A stretch of 64,000 nt of DNA from Begonia masoniana (taxonomy: Eukaryota > Streptophyta > Magnoliopsida > Cucurbitales > Begoniaceae). The notes beneath the pieces were generated by a model. The model had not been told where the DNA came from and did not search any database. It saw only the letters and a list, made by a program, of their open reading frames with translations. Position 1 is the first letter of the stretch, and every line of letters starts with the position of its first letter. The stretch covers positions 12,934,954 through 12,998,953 of the forward strand of contig CM039502.1 of NCBI GenBank assembly GCA_022432975.1, given 5' to 3'. The translations under genes were made by a program, and so were the position numbers. Shown in pieces: positions 1 to 9,025 of the stretch.

Positions 1-1268
1 CTTCTAATTTACGCTTTGTACCTTTTGAATTAGTATGCAGAATTTCATTATACGAAGCTACAGAATCAACCATATATAGATTATCAATCAAAGAACCAGA
101 ACCAACAAGATTTGAATTGAGAAAGAAATTAACTTTATTATTTCCGAAAGAACAAGAATAACCAAATTTGTCCAAACAAGAAATAGAAACCAAATTCCGT
201 CTGAACGACGGAGCAACAAAAGTCTCATTCAAATCTAAATAAAATCCGGTCTTAAAAAGCAATCTAAAATTCCCGACAGCTTCAACTGGAACTGTTTTGC
301 CATCGCCCACATAGATGAATCTTTCAGCATCATTTGGCGGTCGGCTCCACAGGCAACCCTGCATAGACATACTTATGTGAGTAGTAGCACCAGAATCTAC
401 CCACCAAGAGTGCCTTGGTACAGAAGCTAAATTAACTTCAAAACAAACCAAAGTAAGAAATTTACCCTTCTTTACACGCTATTTGGCATATTTTGGGCAT
501 TCTTTCTTGAAGTGACCAGTCTTGTTGCAGAAATGGCAGGCAAATTTCTTATCCTGCTTCTTTTCCCCCTTTTTCTCAGATGTCACATTTGCAGCATCCT
601 CAGGTTTCTTTCTTTTCTTATTCTGAGAAGTAGATGCCAAGTGAGCACTTTCAGTCTTATCTCGATTAATCCTATCCTCTTCTTGCACACACTGAGATAT
701 CAGCTCATTAATACTCCAATTTTCCTTCTGAGTATTGTAACTTATTTTGAACTGATTGAATTGTGCAGGAAGAGAGATAAGAACTAGATGAACGAGAAGG
801 TTTTCTTTAATCTCGATCTCAAATTCCTTTAGTTTTCCAGCGAGATGAGACATTTCCATAATGTACTCCCTTACGTTCCCTTTGCCTTTATACTTCATGG
901 AAATCAGAGAAGCAAGAAAACTACTTGCTTCTGCTTTCTCATTTTTGGCAAAGTAAGTCTCAATTTGAGCTAGGAACTTCTTAACATCTTTGTCCTCAGT
1001 CATAGAGCCCCGAAAAAAATTCCGGAATGGAGCGTTTAATGATCATAAGACTCATGCTGTTTGACCGTTCCCACTTTTCTATATTGACCGTATTCGGGTC
1101 TTCCGGAGTAGCAGTGGGTTTGTCGGTCCTTAATGCAAGGTCAAGATCCATGCATCCGAGAGCGATTTCCACGTTCTCTAGCCAAGCCTTAAAGTTCGAC
1201 CCATTAAGCATAGGGATCAAGTTCAAATTGGTAGATATTTGTGAAGTAGATGCTGAAACAGAATTCAT
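1..1268 (-). pseudogene. copia F gag-protease, frameshifted and nonsense-mutated
   Basis: The frame opening at 1268 is the N-terminal part of a UBN2/copia-type gag. It breaks at about 1010, where a run of seven T on the coding strand has one base too many, and continues in the next frame from 1003 to 482. That part contains a CCHC zinc knuckle (CHFCNKTGHFKKEC). A TAG at 479-481 stands where relatives have Trp. The frame then continues to the window edge with the aspartic protease signature WWVDSGATTHIS. The product would be the capsid polyprotein plus the start of pol. With a frameshift and a stop, this copy is not expected to make an intact polyprotein. Confidence 0.85.
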
Positions 1269-1889
1269 AGAACAAAAAAAATATTACTCACAAGTTAATA
1301 CATAAAAGGTGGGCCCATTAAAACAAGTTACCAAACACAACATTAATATTTAACCTTTGGGTCGTAACATCAATTTGCAAACGGTACTCTCCACGTAGTA
1401 ATCAAAGTATGGACAATATACTCGGTCAAATAATAGCCTTTCTTTGGACCGACTATTATCCACATGAGTAATTCCTTATAATAGTCACACACTCATTACC
1501 ACACGTATGCCTATTATTCGGCCAAATAATAACCTACCTTTGGGTCAATCATTATCCGCATGAATAATAGATATACACATCTTTATATTTCAAATCAAAT
1601 TAATTTACGTAACAGAGGCTACTTTGGCAACCTATTATTTCAACAATTGGACTTGAAATATAAGACATAAGAATATAAAAATAATATCCTTAATTAGTTG
1701 AATTCCTTCATGTGCTCCAACCAAAAACAAAATTATTGAATAAATAACGCTTTATTTTATGATAGAAGATAATTTACGTCAATTACCAATTGACTACCAG
1801 AGACTTCTATGATTAATTTATTCATGCTTTATGTCACAATCAACTCACAGAGAGTCTAACTCTCTTCTTTCATGTCTTCTGCTTTATTT

Positions 1890-2130
1890 GTTTGCCAATT
1901 GTGGGTCCTCACAATAAGTACCCATATATAATAAATGTAGAACTCCCTAGTAGTACGTACCATGAGGAAAAACAGAAAACAAAAAAAAAATACAAATGTA
2001 ATGTTGGTCCCAGTGTGGGTCCTCGCACGACGTACCCGCAAGAAAAGCCAAGAAAGATTGGGTCCTCGCAGTACGTAAGAAAGCCAAAGAAAAAAAATTG
2101 GGTCCTCGCAGTACGTACCCGCCAATAAAA
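1890..2130 (-). repeat. degenerate GGTCCTCG(C)-GTACGTA repeats in copia F leader
   Basis: Within the untranslated leader a motif of the form GGGTCCTCGCAGTACGTA recurs at about 1909, 2025, 2060 and 2100, separated by A-rich tracts. A weaker repeat pair built on an AATAATAGCC/TTTGGRYC theme lies at about 1420-1560. Overlapping short ORFs on both strands here are artefacts of the repeats. A packaging or translational role is possible but is only inference. Confidence 0.6.
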
Positions 2131-2212
2131 AAAATTCACCAACGCAATACTAAATAGGTGAAGAATTGAAAATTACATAAATCGAATCTAACAATTTAAC
2201 ATGATTGACCTC

Positions 2213-2223
2213 TCTGATACCAA
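2213..2223 (-). other. primer binding site of copia F
   Basis: The minus strand reads TGGTATCAGAG, complementary to the 3' end of initiator Met-tRNA, two bases inside the LTR end. This is the start site of minus-strand cDNA synthesis. Confidence 0.8.
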
Positions 2224-2225
2224 AT

Positions 2226-2672
2226 GTAAACCCAATAAACCAAAGTTTGTTCTAAACCCTAGAACAACATCAAGATCAAATCATGCCAAATTATTAAGAT
2301 AAAAGAATTGCGTACCGGAATTCATCGTGATATATTTTGGTTGGTCGATTGGTCTTCCTCAATCAAACACCCAATGATTCCAATCGGTTCTCTCTCAAAG
2401 ATGGAATTGGAGAGATCTAGAATTCCTCCTTTTGTTTGATGTGTTGGGGACCATAACCATAAGTTTCTTTATATATTAGTCTATTAGGGTTCCCATTAAA
2501 ACCCTAATAGGCCTAATATGGGTATCTACCCATTAAGCCCATACTTAATTATCAGTCAATAGGGCTTTTCTAAATTGATCACTTAAGGCCCTAAACAATG
2601 AAATTAGCCTAGTGATTTAAACACATACACAAGCCCACATAAAGTAGTACACGTGTGTTTACACGTCTAACA
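2226..2672 (-). repeat. 5' LTR of copia F
   Basis: This 447-bp LTR begins TGTTAGACGTG on the minus strand and ends GGGTTTACA. It lies two bases from the PBS. A TATATA stretch near 2470 is a plausible promoter element. The bases just outside the LTR (TATTG, 2673-2677) would be one half of the target-site duplication. The partner is outside the window. Confidence 0.8.
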
Positions 2673-4123
2673 TATTGCAAAAGAAAAACTAACCAAACGG
2701 GATCACTACTAAAAGAAGTAGCAACAAAGTATAAAGTCAGTTGCCACAGCTATAGCGAAAAACTAGATCCAACACGACAAGTAAGATGAAAATAAGACAA
2801 CAAACAACATTAAGAATTCAAAAACTTGAGAGCTAAGTTAAATCATCTCAATGTGCATTGTACTCATCACTATTGAAGTACCCAGATTTTCTTTACAATC
2901 TAACAAATCAAATCACAAACTAAACAAAAGTAGCCGCTGCTCCAAGAGTCTCAAGAAAAGCAACTCAAATTTTAACAATGCTTAGGGTGGGGAGATGGAG
3001 ATTTTGTCGTAATCTCGAGAAGAAAATGTTGGTTGGTCTGGTTTGTGGGGTCTCTTTTATGATAAGGAACCTATACTCATACCTCATTCTTTCACAATTC
3101 TTCTCTTCAGCTAGATTTACGGATCTTGCTGAAGTTTGTCGCTTTGGAGAAAGGAAAAAATTTATAGAGAGGTTCCCTAAGCTTGCAATCTCATGCAGAA
3201 CAATACATCGTCGAATTGGAGATTGTTATAGGTTTAGAAGCAACTAATCTCGGACAGAAAACAACAGTCATGGTTTTCAGACATCGATGACGAGAGGCGA
3301 AATTCAATTTTTCTGCTATTTGGTTTAAATGCTTTAATTTCAGTTTTTAAAGTATGTTTAGACTGTTTAAGGCTTATAAGTTAAGAAAAATTCAGAACGA
3401 ACATAAACAACAAAGTTCACAATTTCAAAAAACCTCAATAACACTTGGAATCATTCAAATGCCCTTTACTGAAAATGTAAGAGTTAGTCATCGATCAAAC
3501 AGGTATTCCAAACAATTTTTATCTCTCATTAAGTACGAGCCTTCTAGGATTGTAAGAGACAGAAAAGAAAAATATCAAAATATTCAAAGTTTATTTGTAA
3601 TTTGTAGTATCTTCTTTTGTGGCCATAAGAGTAATCAAACAGAGATTCACAAAATCGAGAGAATACCCTCTTTAGAGCAGCGTCGCGTCGATCGAAACAC
3701 CAGAAAGTTGATGAAACTCGAGCGAAGTTCTTCTGAAACAACTAATCTGGTGACTAATCAAGACTGAGTGCTCAACTAAGCAGCATGGGCAGAGCAAATT
3801 CGGTTTGATTTTTGGCCAAAAATGAACCGACTGGACAGAAGAAGAAGAAGAATTTATGTGGAACTGAACCGAACCTAACCCCGATTTGGGTATATTTTTG
3901 GGTTTTTCTCTTTATTTTGCTCAATTTTGGGTCAAAAATAACAAAAAAAATAAAAGAATTGTTTGAGTTTTTTGCCCAAATTGATAATTTTTTTAGCGAA
4001 AAAACTATTTTGGTTCGATACGATTTTTAATACGTTCGTTTTAGAAGGGGCAATTATCAATACAAATCCTAAACGATAAGGTTAATAACAAAACAAACTT
4101 TACACTATCATTGGCTAACAATC
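2673..4123. other. intergenic spacer, no supported gene
   Basis: This AT-rich stretch lies between copia F and the gypsy D remnant. The open frames at 2978-3247, 3354-3767 and 3812-4030 show no recognisable domain, conserved motif or splice structure. I treat them as chance. Confidence 0.5.
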
Positions 4124-4257
4124 TGACACGAACCGTACCAACAATCGTGATAAAAGACCTTATACCGACTGTTGGTGCCGTTGCAAGCCAAGGATCTTCG
4201 AATTCGGATTGATGGATTCCTAGACCCGATGCCCAGAAAGACACAAACCATAGAACA
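4124..4257 (-). repeat. truncated second LTR of gypsy D
   Basis: It aligns base for base, with few differences, to 28262-28393 of the intact D LTR. Only the terminal R/U5-like part survives. At 4257 it runs straight into the end of gag, so a deletion removed pol and the first two thirds of this LTR. A fused reading frame (4041-4376, minus) crosses the junction and is not a real gene. Confidence 0.75.
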
Positions 4258-4675
4258 TCCTTCTTTGCTTGTGTACTCAAGGCCCGTCGCGCGACTAGGA
4301 GGAAATCTCCTTCCTCAGCTCCTATCTTCTCATCTCTATCAGATGCGTCTTCCGATGGTAGCATATTGGGTTCCACTTCATTATCACTCCTTTGCGAATC
4401 AATGTCTCCACTCTCTCAAAGCACCATGACTCGCTTTGTGATGATTCGAATGTGTACGTATGAGTACTACTGCGAGGTAAAATTCGGGTTGCGAGGAAAA
4501 TCTCGGGACCTAAGCTGAGTGTAGGCAAATCCCGGACTTGAGTATAGGAAAATTTCGGGTCGTAAAAAAGGGGTCGTCACAATCCCACATCGCTTGGGGA
4601 GGTATATGAAAATGAAACATATGTAAGGAAACCCTCCCAAGATAGTAAGACGCATTTTGGGGCACAATTGGCAAC

Positions 4676-4754
4676 GGATCTTATAAGAACTCTGAAGTTA
4701 AAAGTGCTCTGGTGACAGCAATACCATGTTGGGTGATCGACTGAGAAGTCTTCG
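4676..4754 (+). repeat. 5S rRNA-like domain in Cassandra LTR 1
   Basis: It matches the internal-promoter half of plant 5S rRNA, including GGATC..ATAAGAACTC, GAAGTTAA..GTGCT (box A region) and GTTGGGTGA (box C region), but with substitutions. It is part of the LTR and is not a functional 5S gene. Confidence 0.8.
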
Positions 4755-5116
4755 CCATCAAATTCGTGAGGGGAGGATATTGGGGTACGACCCAATCCCT
4801 AGAGCGGACAATATCTTACTAGGAAAAAGTGGTCGTTATAAATGGTACAGAGGCTGTACCCAACCGGAAATGTTGTCAACGAGGACGTTGGGCCTCTGAG
4901 GGGGGGTGATTGTAATGACCCGAATGTGTACGTATGAACACGACTGCGGGGCAAACTTCGAGATCTAAGCCAAGTGTAGGCAAATCCCAGACTCGAGTAT
5001 AGGCAAATCTCGGATCGTAAAAAAGAGGTTGTCACAATCTCACATCGCTTGGAGAGGCATATGGAAATGAAACATATGTAAGGAAACCTGACGCGTTTTG
5101 GGGCCCATTTAGCAAC

Positions 5117-5199
5117 GGATTCCATAAGAACTCCAAAGTTAAAAGTGCTATGGTGAGAGCAGTACCATGTTGGGTGACCGACTGAGAAGTCCTCGTGCA
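5117..5199 (+). repeat. 5S rRNA-like domain in Cassandra LTR 2
   Basis: This is the second copy, with the same order of 5S motifs (CCATAAGAACTCC, AAAGTTAAAAGTGCT, TTGGGTGACC, GAAGTCCTCG). It is closer to 5S rRNA than the copy in LTR 1. Confidence 0.8.
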
Positions 5200-5341
5200 T
5201 ACAAATCCATGAGTGGAGGATATTGGACTACGACCCAATCCCCAGAGCAGACAATATTTTACTGGAAAAAATGGTCGTTATACTCTTGCTTAGGCATTGA
5301 CGGGCGATGTGTCCTATTCCTAGGCACTTGAAGCTCTGTAT

Positions 5342-6876
5342 TGTTGACTTATAGAGTGTTTAAGTCATAATTTGTTTTTTATTATGTATTTGTATAATTA
5401 ATGTACAATTTGATTATGTGTATTTAAAGAAAATAATGAATATGAGTTTATATGGAAATACCCTTGAAAAGGGTATTTTAGTTGTCTAATAAATCGGTTT
5501 GAGTATACAGAATGAAATAGCAACAGGCTTGCATATACCGATCGCTACACGACAAAGAAATGTTGCATCTGCCGATAGCTGTTGAAGCTACTCCTGCCGA
5601 TGCCGGTTCATCATGTGTTGAGGTGTATATGCCGATGACATTTACAAGTCTCATCTACCGATGACGTGGTCAGCGCTTATTTGTTTCATCTGCCGAAGCG
5701 GTTTTGAAAATATCTGCCGATGACGTGTCAAGATGGATCTGGCGATAGCATTTAACGCGTGCTTCTACCGATCATTACATGAAAGCTTCTGCCGATTGCT
5801 AAACAGAAGAAGAAGCCGTTTAGAAGTCAACATCTGCCGATGACGTGTCAAAGTTCTCATATGCTACATCTGCCGATGATATTTGAAGACACATCTGCCG
5901 ATCATAGTTTGTCAATGCTCCTGCCGATGGAGTTTAATGCTGCCTCTACCGACAGCTCTTCAAGGCTCATCTACCGATGGCGTTTGCAGACGCATCTGCC
6001 GTTTAATGGAAAGCTGCTTCTGCCGATAGAAGTTGAAGATACTTCTGCCGATGGAAGTCAAGGATACTTCTGCCGATGGAATTCAAGGATACATCTACCG
6101 ATGGATTTTTAGGATACATCTGCCGATGACATTTCAAGCTGCATTCACCGATGACGTGTCCCTGCTCATAAGTTGCATCTGCCGGTGAACTTCCGCCAGA
6201 ATTCAAATTAGCCGCGAAGCTACAGTGACGTCGTTTTCAGCCATAACTCCAGAACATTAATGGCGACGACGATTTGCAACTACAAACGGCAACGGCTACC
6301 TGAACTTGTACGGATGCTTCCCAACGGTAACAAAGTTTCTATTATTGGTTTAGAAGCATTGAAGTCAAGCAGAAAATGGACAGAGTATAAAAGCCGAGCT
6401 TAGAGCACAAAGGAACAACTTTTGCGAATTTTCTATTGAGCCCTAACTTGCGATTAATTATACTCTGTATCAGTTTTCTACATCTCTCTATTCAAAACTT
6501 GAGATTCTGTTTTGAGAGCTTGTAGATTATTGTAATCTTCATTCAAATCTGAAAAACTTGTAAGGCAGTGGATTGACGCCCGTAAAGTTCAATCCAGGAT
6601 TGTGTAAGGTTGTGGATCGACACCCGAAAGCTCGATCAGGATTTCTCGTTGAGGAGAAGTAAGGAATCTTCAAGGGGGAGCCTTGGAGCGTGGACGTAGG
6701 CAGTTTGGCCGAACCACGTAAAAATATTGGTGTCGAATTTCTCTCTCTCTCTCTTTACATTATCTGATCACTTGTGATAAATCTATAAGTTTAATCTAGG
6801 AGAGAAATTAAGTTGACTAGTAATTAAAATTTAAAAGGTCTAATTCACCCCCCTCTTAGACAATACTGATCCTACA
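5342..6876 (+). repeat. 5' LTR of copia A
   Basis: The 1535-bp LTR has TGTTGACTT...GATCCTACA ends. U3 is dominated by about 20 copies of a CTGCCGATG-like motif at roughly 25-bp spacing (5565-6190). A TATA box lies at 6386-6393. A short (CT)n tract near 6740 precedes the U5 end. Frames inside it (5840-6112) arise from the repeat and are not genes. Confidence 0.92.
6386..6393 (+). promoter_or_regulatory. TATA box of copia A 5' LTR
   Basis: TATAAAAG within GACAGAGTATAAAAGCCGAG. The same CAGAGTAT(A/T)(A/T)AAG context is conserved in the LTRs of elements B (minus strand, 7845-7852) and C (54505-54510), which supports a pol II promoter here. Confidence 0.65.
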
Positions 6877-6878
6877 AT

Positions 6879-6890
6879 TGGTATCAGAGC
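6879..6890 (+). other. primer binding site of copia A
   Basis: TGGTATCAGAGC follows the LTR end after AT. It is complementary to initiator Met-tRNA. Confidence 0.85.
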
Positions 6891-6943
6891 AAGGTTTATC
6901 TTTGTCTAAGTTGTTTTTTTGAACACTCTGTGTGATATAAACC

Positions 6944-7352
6944 ATGGCATTCAATGCAAACTCCTCACACATTGAGGGTCAATCCATTTCTCATCCACCA
7001 CTGTTTGATGGCAATTATGTTTATTGGAAAGCGAGAATGAGAATATTCATTCAAGCTATGGACTATGAGATCTGAAATATAATAGAAAATGGGCCATATA
7101 CTGCTTTTAAGACAGAAAATGGCATTAGGATTCCCAAAGCCTCTCACGAACTAAATGATACAGACAAGAAGAATCTAAGCCTTAATGCCAAGGCTATAAA
7201 CACTCTGTACTGTGCTCTAAATAGAGATGAGTTTAATAGAGTACAATGGTGTGAAAGTGCTCAAGAGATTTGGCACTTATTAGAGGTCCCACACGAGGGC
7301 ACAAATCAGGTAAAAGAGAGCAAATTAAATATGTTAGTACACGAGTATGAAC
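6944..7352 (+). pseudogene. copia A gag, N-terminal part
   Basis: ATG 6944 begins the gag typical of this element group (MAFNANSSHIEGQS...). Residue 44 is a TGA (7073-7075) where sister copies have Trp. Reading continues as a UBN2-type capsid until element B enters at 7353. The matching C-terminal part resumes at 17768, after the duplicated TGAAC. Confidence 0.9.
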
Positions 7353-8781
7353 TGTAGGACCGGAATTGTCTAAGAGGGGGGTGAATTAGACTTTTAAAAA
7401 TTTAATCTAATAATCAATTAGTTTTACTCTCTTGATTTGTCTAATAGCAAATACGGTAATATCAAAAATAAAGAGAGAGTAAGAGAGATTTAACACCAGT
7501 ACTTTTTACGTGGTTCGGCCAAACTGCCTACGTCCACGCTTCAAGGCTCACCCCTTGAAGATCCTTACCCTTCTCCTCAACGAGAATCAACGGATCGGGA
7601 TTCCGGGCTCCGATCAAATGCCTTTACACTTTTGGATTGAACTTTCACGGGCGTCAATCCACTGCCTTACACAGATTTGAGTTTGTAAACTTTTAAGCTC
7701 ACTCTACAACCTCACAGGATGAATCTCAAGTTTCGAATGAGAGATGTAGAGAAAAAAAAATACAGAGAGTTAATCTTTCGCAGCTAGGGCTCAGAATTCA
7801 AATTGGCAAAAGTTTTTTTTTTTTTTTTCGAGCTCTAACCTTAACTTAAATACTCTGTCTGCAAAGTAAGCTTGGCTTCAATGCTCCTTATCCAATAATA
7901 GAAGCTTAGTTACCGTTGGAGCAACTTTCGTACAAGTTCAGGTAGCCGTTGCCGTTTGTAGTTGCAATTTGTCGTCGCCATTAATGTTCTGAAGTTATGG
8001 CTGAAAACGACGTCACTGTAGCTTCGCGGCTAATTTGAATTCTGGCGGAAGACAAAGCTTATTTAGTCTTGAACCGCTATCGGATGATGAAGCTGTAAAA
8101 CCCTTGAACCGGCACCGGAAGATGAAGCTTTAAAAACGCTGTCGTTTGATGATCGGTAGTGTAACTTGATTTCCACTTCCGCCTTTGTCGTTTAGTGGCC
8201 GGTAGTGTAATTTGATTTCCACTTCTGCCTTTGTCGTTTAGTGGCCGGTAGTGTAACTAGATTTCCACTTCCGCCTTTGTCGTTTAGTGGCCGGTAGTGT
8301 AATTTGATTTCCACTTCCGCCTTTGTCGTTTAGTGGCCGGTAGTGTAATTTGATTTCCACTTCCGCCTTTGTCGTTTAGTGGCCGGTAGTGTAATTTGAT
8401 TTCCACTTCTGCCTTTGTCGTTTAGTGGCCGGTGGACTTCTTCATTTTCGCTTATCCGCCTTGTCGTCTAGCGAGCGGTGGACTTCTTCATTTTTGCTTA
8501 TCCGCTCTTGTCGTTTTGTGACCGGAAGAGTATTCTTGTAAACGACTCCGCTCTTGTCGTTTTGTGACCGGAAGTGTGATTTAACTTATTTAATATATTT
8601 CAATCCTGTACACTTAATCATATGCATTAGATACTAAAATACCCTTATCAAGGGCATTTCCAACAGATTAAAATCATATGCCTAATTTATAATTCTCATT
8701 TAGTAAACATAATCAAATGATATTATCATATAAACATATCATCAAAAACATATTTAGACTTAAACATCAATTAAGTCAACA
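7353..8781 (-). repeat. 3' LTR of copia B
   Basis: It is nearly identical to 16339-17767. On the minus strand it runs TGTTGACTTAATTG...CGGTCCTACA. U3 holds six 46-bp tandem units (8155-8430). Differences from the partner that I noted are the A-run (9 versus 10), the T-run (16 versus 15), T/C at about 7970 and T/C at about 8495. Confidence 0.93.
8155..8430 (-). repeat. 46-bp tandem repeat, 6 units, in copia B U3
   Basis: Units start at 8155, 8201, 8247, 8293, 8339 and 8385. Each reads GGTAGTGTAA.TTGATTTCC on the plus strand followed by ACTTCYGCCTTTGTCG and TTTAGTGGCC, with only 1-2 changes between units. The same array is at 17141-17416 in the other LTR. Its U3 position suggests enhancer-like repeats, which is inference. 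Confidence 0.9.
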
Positions 8782-8790
8782 ATCTCCCCC
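8782..8790 (-). other. polypurine tract of copia B
   Basis: The minus strand reads AAAAAGGGGGAGAT directly before the 3' LTR. The same tract precedes the 3' LTR of element A. It primes plus-strand cDNA synthesis. Confidence 0.8.
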
Positions 8791-9025
8791 TTTTTGATGA
8801 TGACAACCTATTAATATTTGATTATTTATAACTCCCCCATAATCTAAGCTTCCCCATAATATATGCATCTTATTCAGAAGAGAGCATATCCATAGCTAAA
8901 TCACAGAACATTCTGATTTCTCCCCCATTGACATTATCAAAAAAAATAAGCAGAGAAAGACAGCAGAAATCATTGCATTCAACAGAAGATGTCCAGAACA
9001 ACAAAAAAAATTTATAGATAAAAAC
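8791..9025 (-). other. 3' untranslated region of copia B
   Basis: This non-coding stretch between the third ORF and the PPT is rich in TGGGGGAG-type purine tracts on the minus strand (near 8835, 8850 and 8920). It matches the corresponding region of element A (24552-24869). Confidence 0.6.

Larger units (their letters stand above)
1..2672 (-). mobile_element. Ty1/copia element F, 5' part, runs off left edge
   Basis: Reading on the minus strand, the order is 5' LTR (2226-2672), primer binding site (2213-2223), a long leader (1269-2212), gag, then the start of the protease region, which leaves the window at base 1. The LTR has TG...CA ends and the PBS is the usual initiator-Met tRNA complement (TGGTATCAGAG). 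The 3' half and 3' LTR lie outside the window, so the total length and target-site duplication cannot be read. Its gag differs from that of the SIRE-like elements further right, so it belongs to another copia lineage. Order and motifs are seen directly. The lineage is not assigned. Confidence 0.85.
4437..5282 (+). mobile_element. Cassandra TRIM (5S-bearing, non-coding LTR element)
   Basis: This complete small element consists of LTR 4437-4840, a 70-bp internal domain (4841-4910) and LTR 4911-5282. The internal domain has a degraded Met-tRNA PBS (about 4843-4856) and a polypurine tract (GGGGGGGTGAT, 4900-4910). Both LTRs contain a 5S rRNA-like segment. Flanking bases CGCTT/CTCTT are a probable imperfect 5-bp TSD. 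Cassandra encodes no protein and depends on other elements for movement. It sits inside gypsy D gag. LTR lengths of 404 and 372 bp and visible differences between them suggest an older insertion. Confidence 0.88.
4258..5341 (-). pseudogene. gypsy D gag C-terminus with zinc knuckle, split by Cassandra
   Basis: On the minus strand 5341-5283 encodes a CCHC knuckle (FKCLGIGHIARQC). After the Cassandra insertion, 4436-4258 encodes an acidic stretch followed by FLLVARRALSTQ, the spacer that follows gag in Ty3/gypsy polyproteins just before protease. The frame is broken in places. Gag packages the element's RNA. This fragment is inert. Confidence 0.7.

Noticed and set aside
2978..4030. Three short plus-strand frames between copia F and gypsy D
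   Set aside because: No domains, no splice structure, low-complexity or AT-driven composition.
4041..4376. Minus-strand frame of 111 codons
   Set aside because: It is a chance fusion of gypsy D gag end with the LTR remnant across a deletion junction.
4676..5199. Possible 5S rRNA genes (also 57357-58460)
   Set aside because: They match only partly, carry substitutions in control regions, and are parts of Cassandra LTRs with PBS, PPT and TSDs.
5840..6112. 90-codon open frame, with a near-identical twin at 25369-25641
   Set aside because: It lies inside the two LTRs of copia A and is produced by the CTGCCGATG repeats. No domain or gene context.
8155..8430. Regular repeats that might suggest a CRISPR array
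   Set aside because: The 46-bp units are contiguous, without unique spacers, in a plant LTR.
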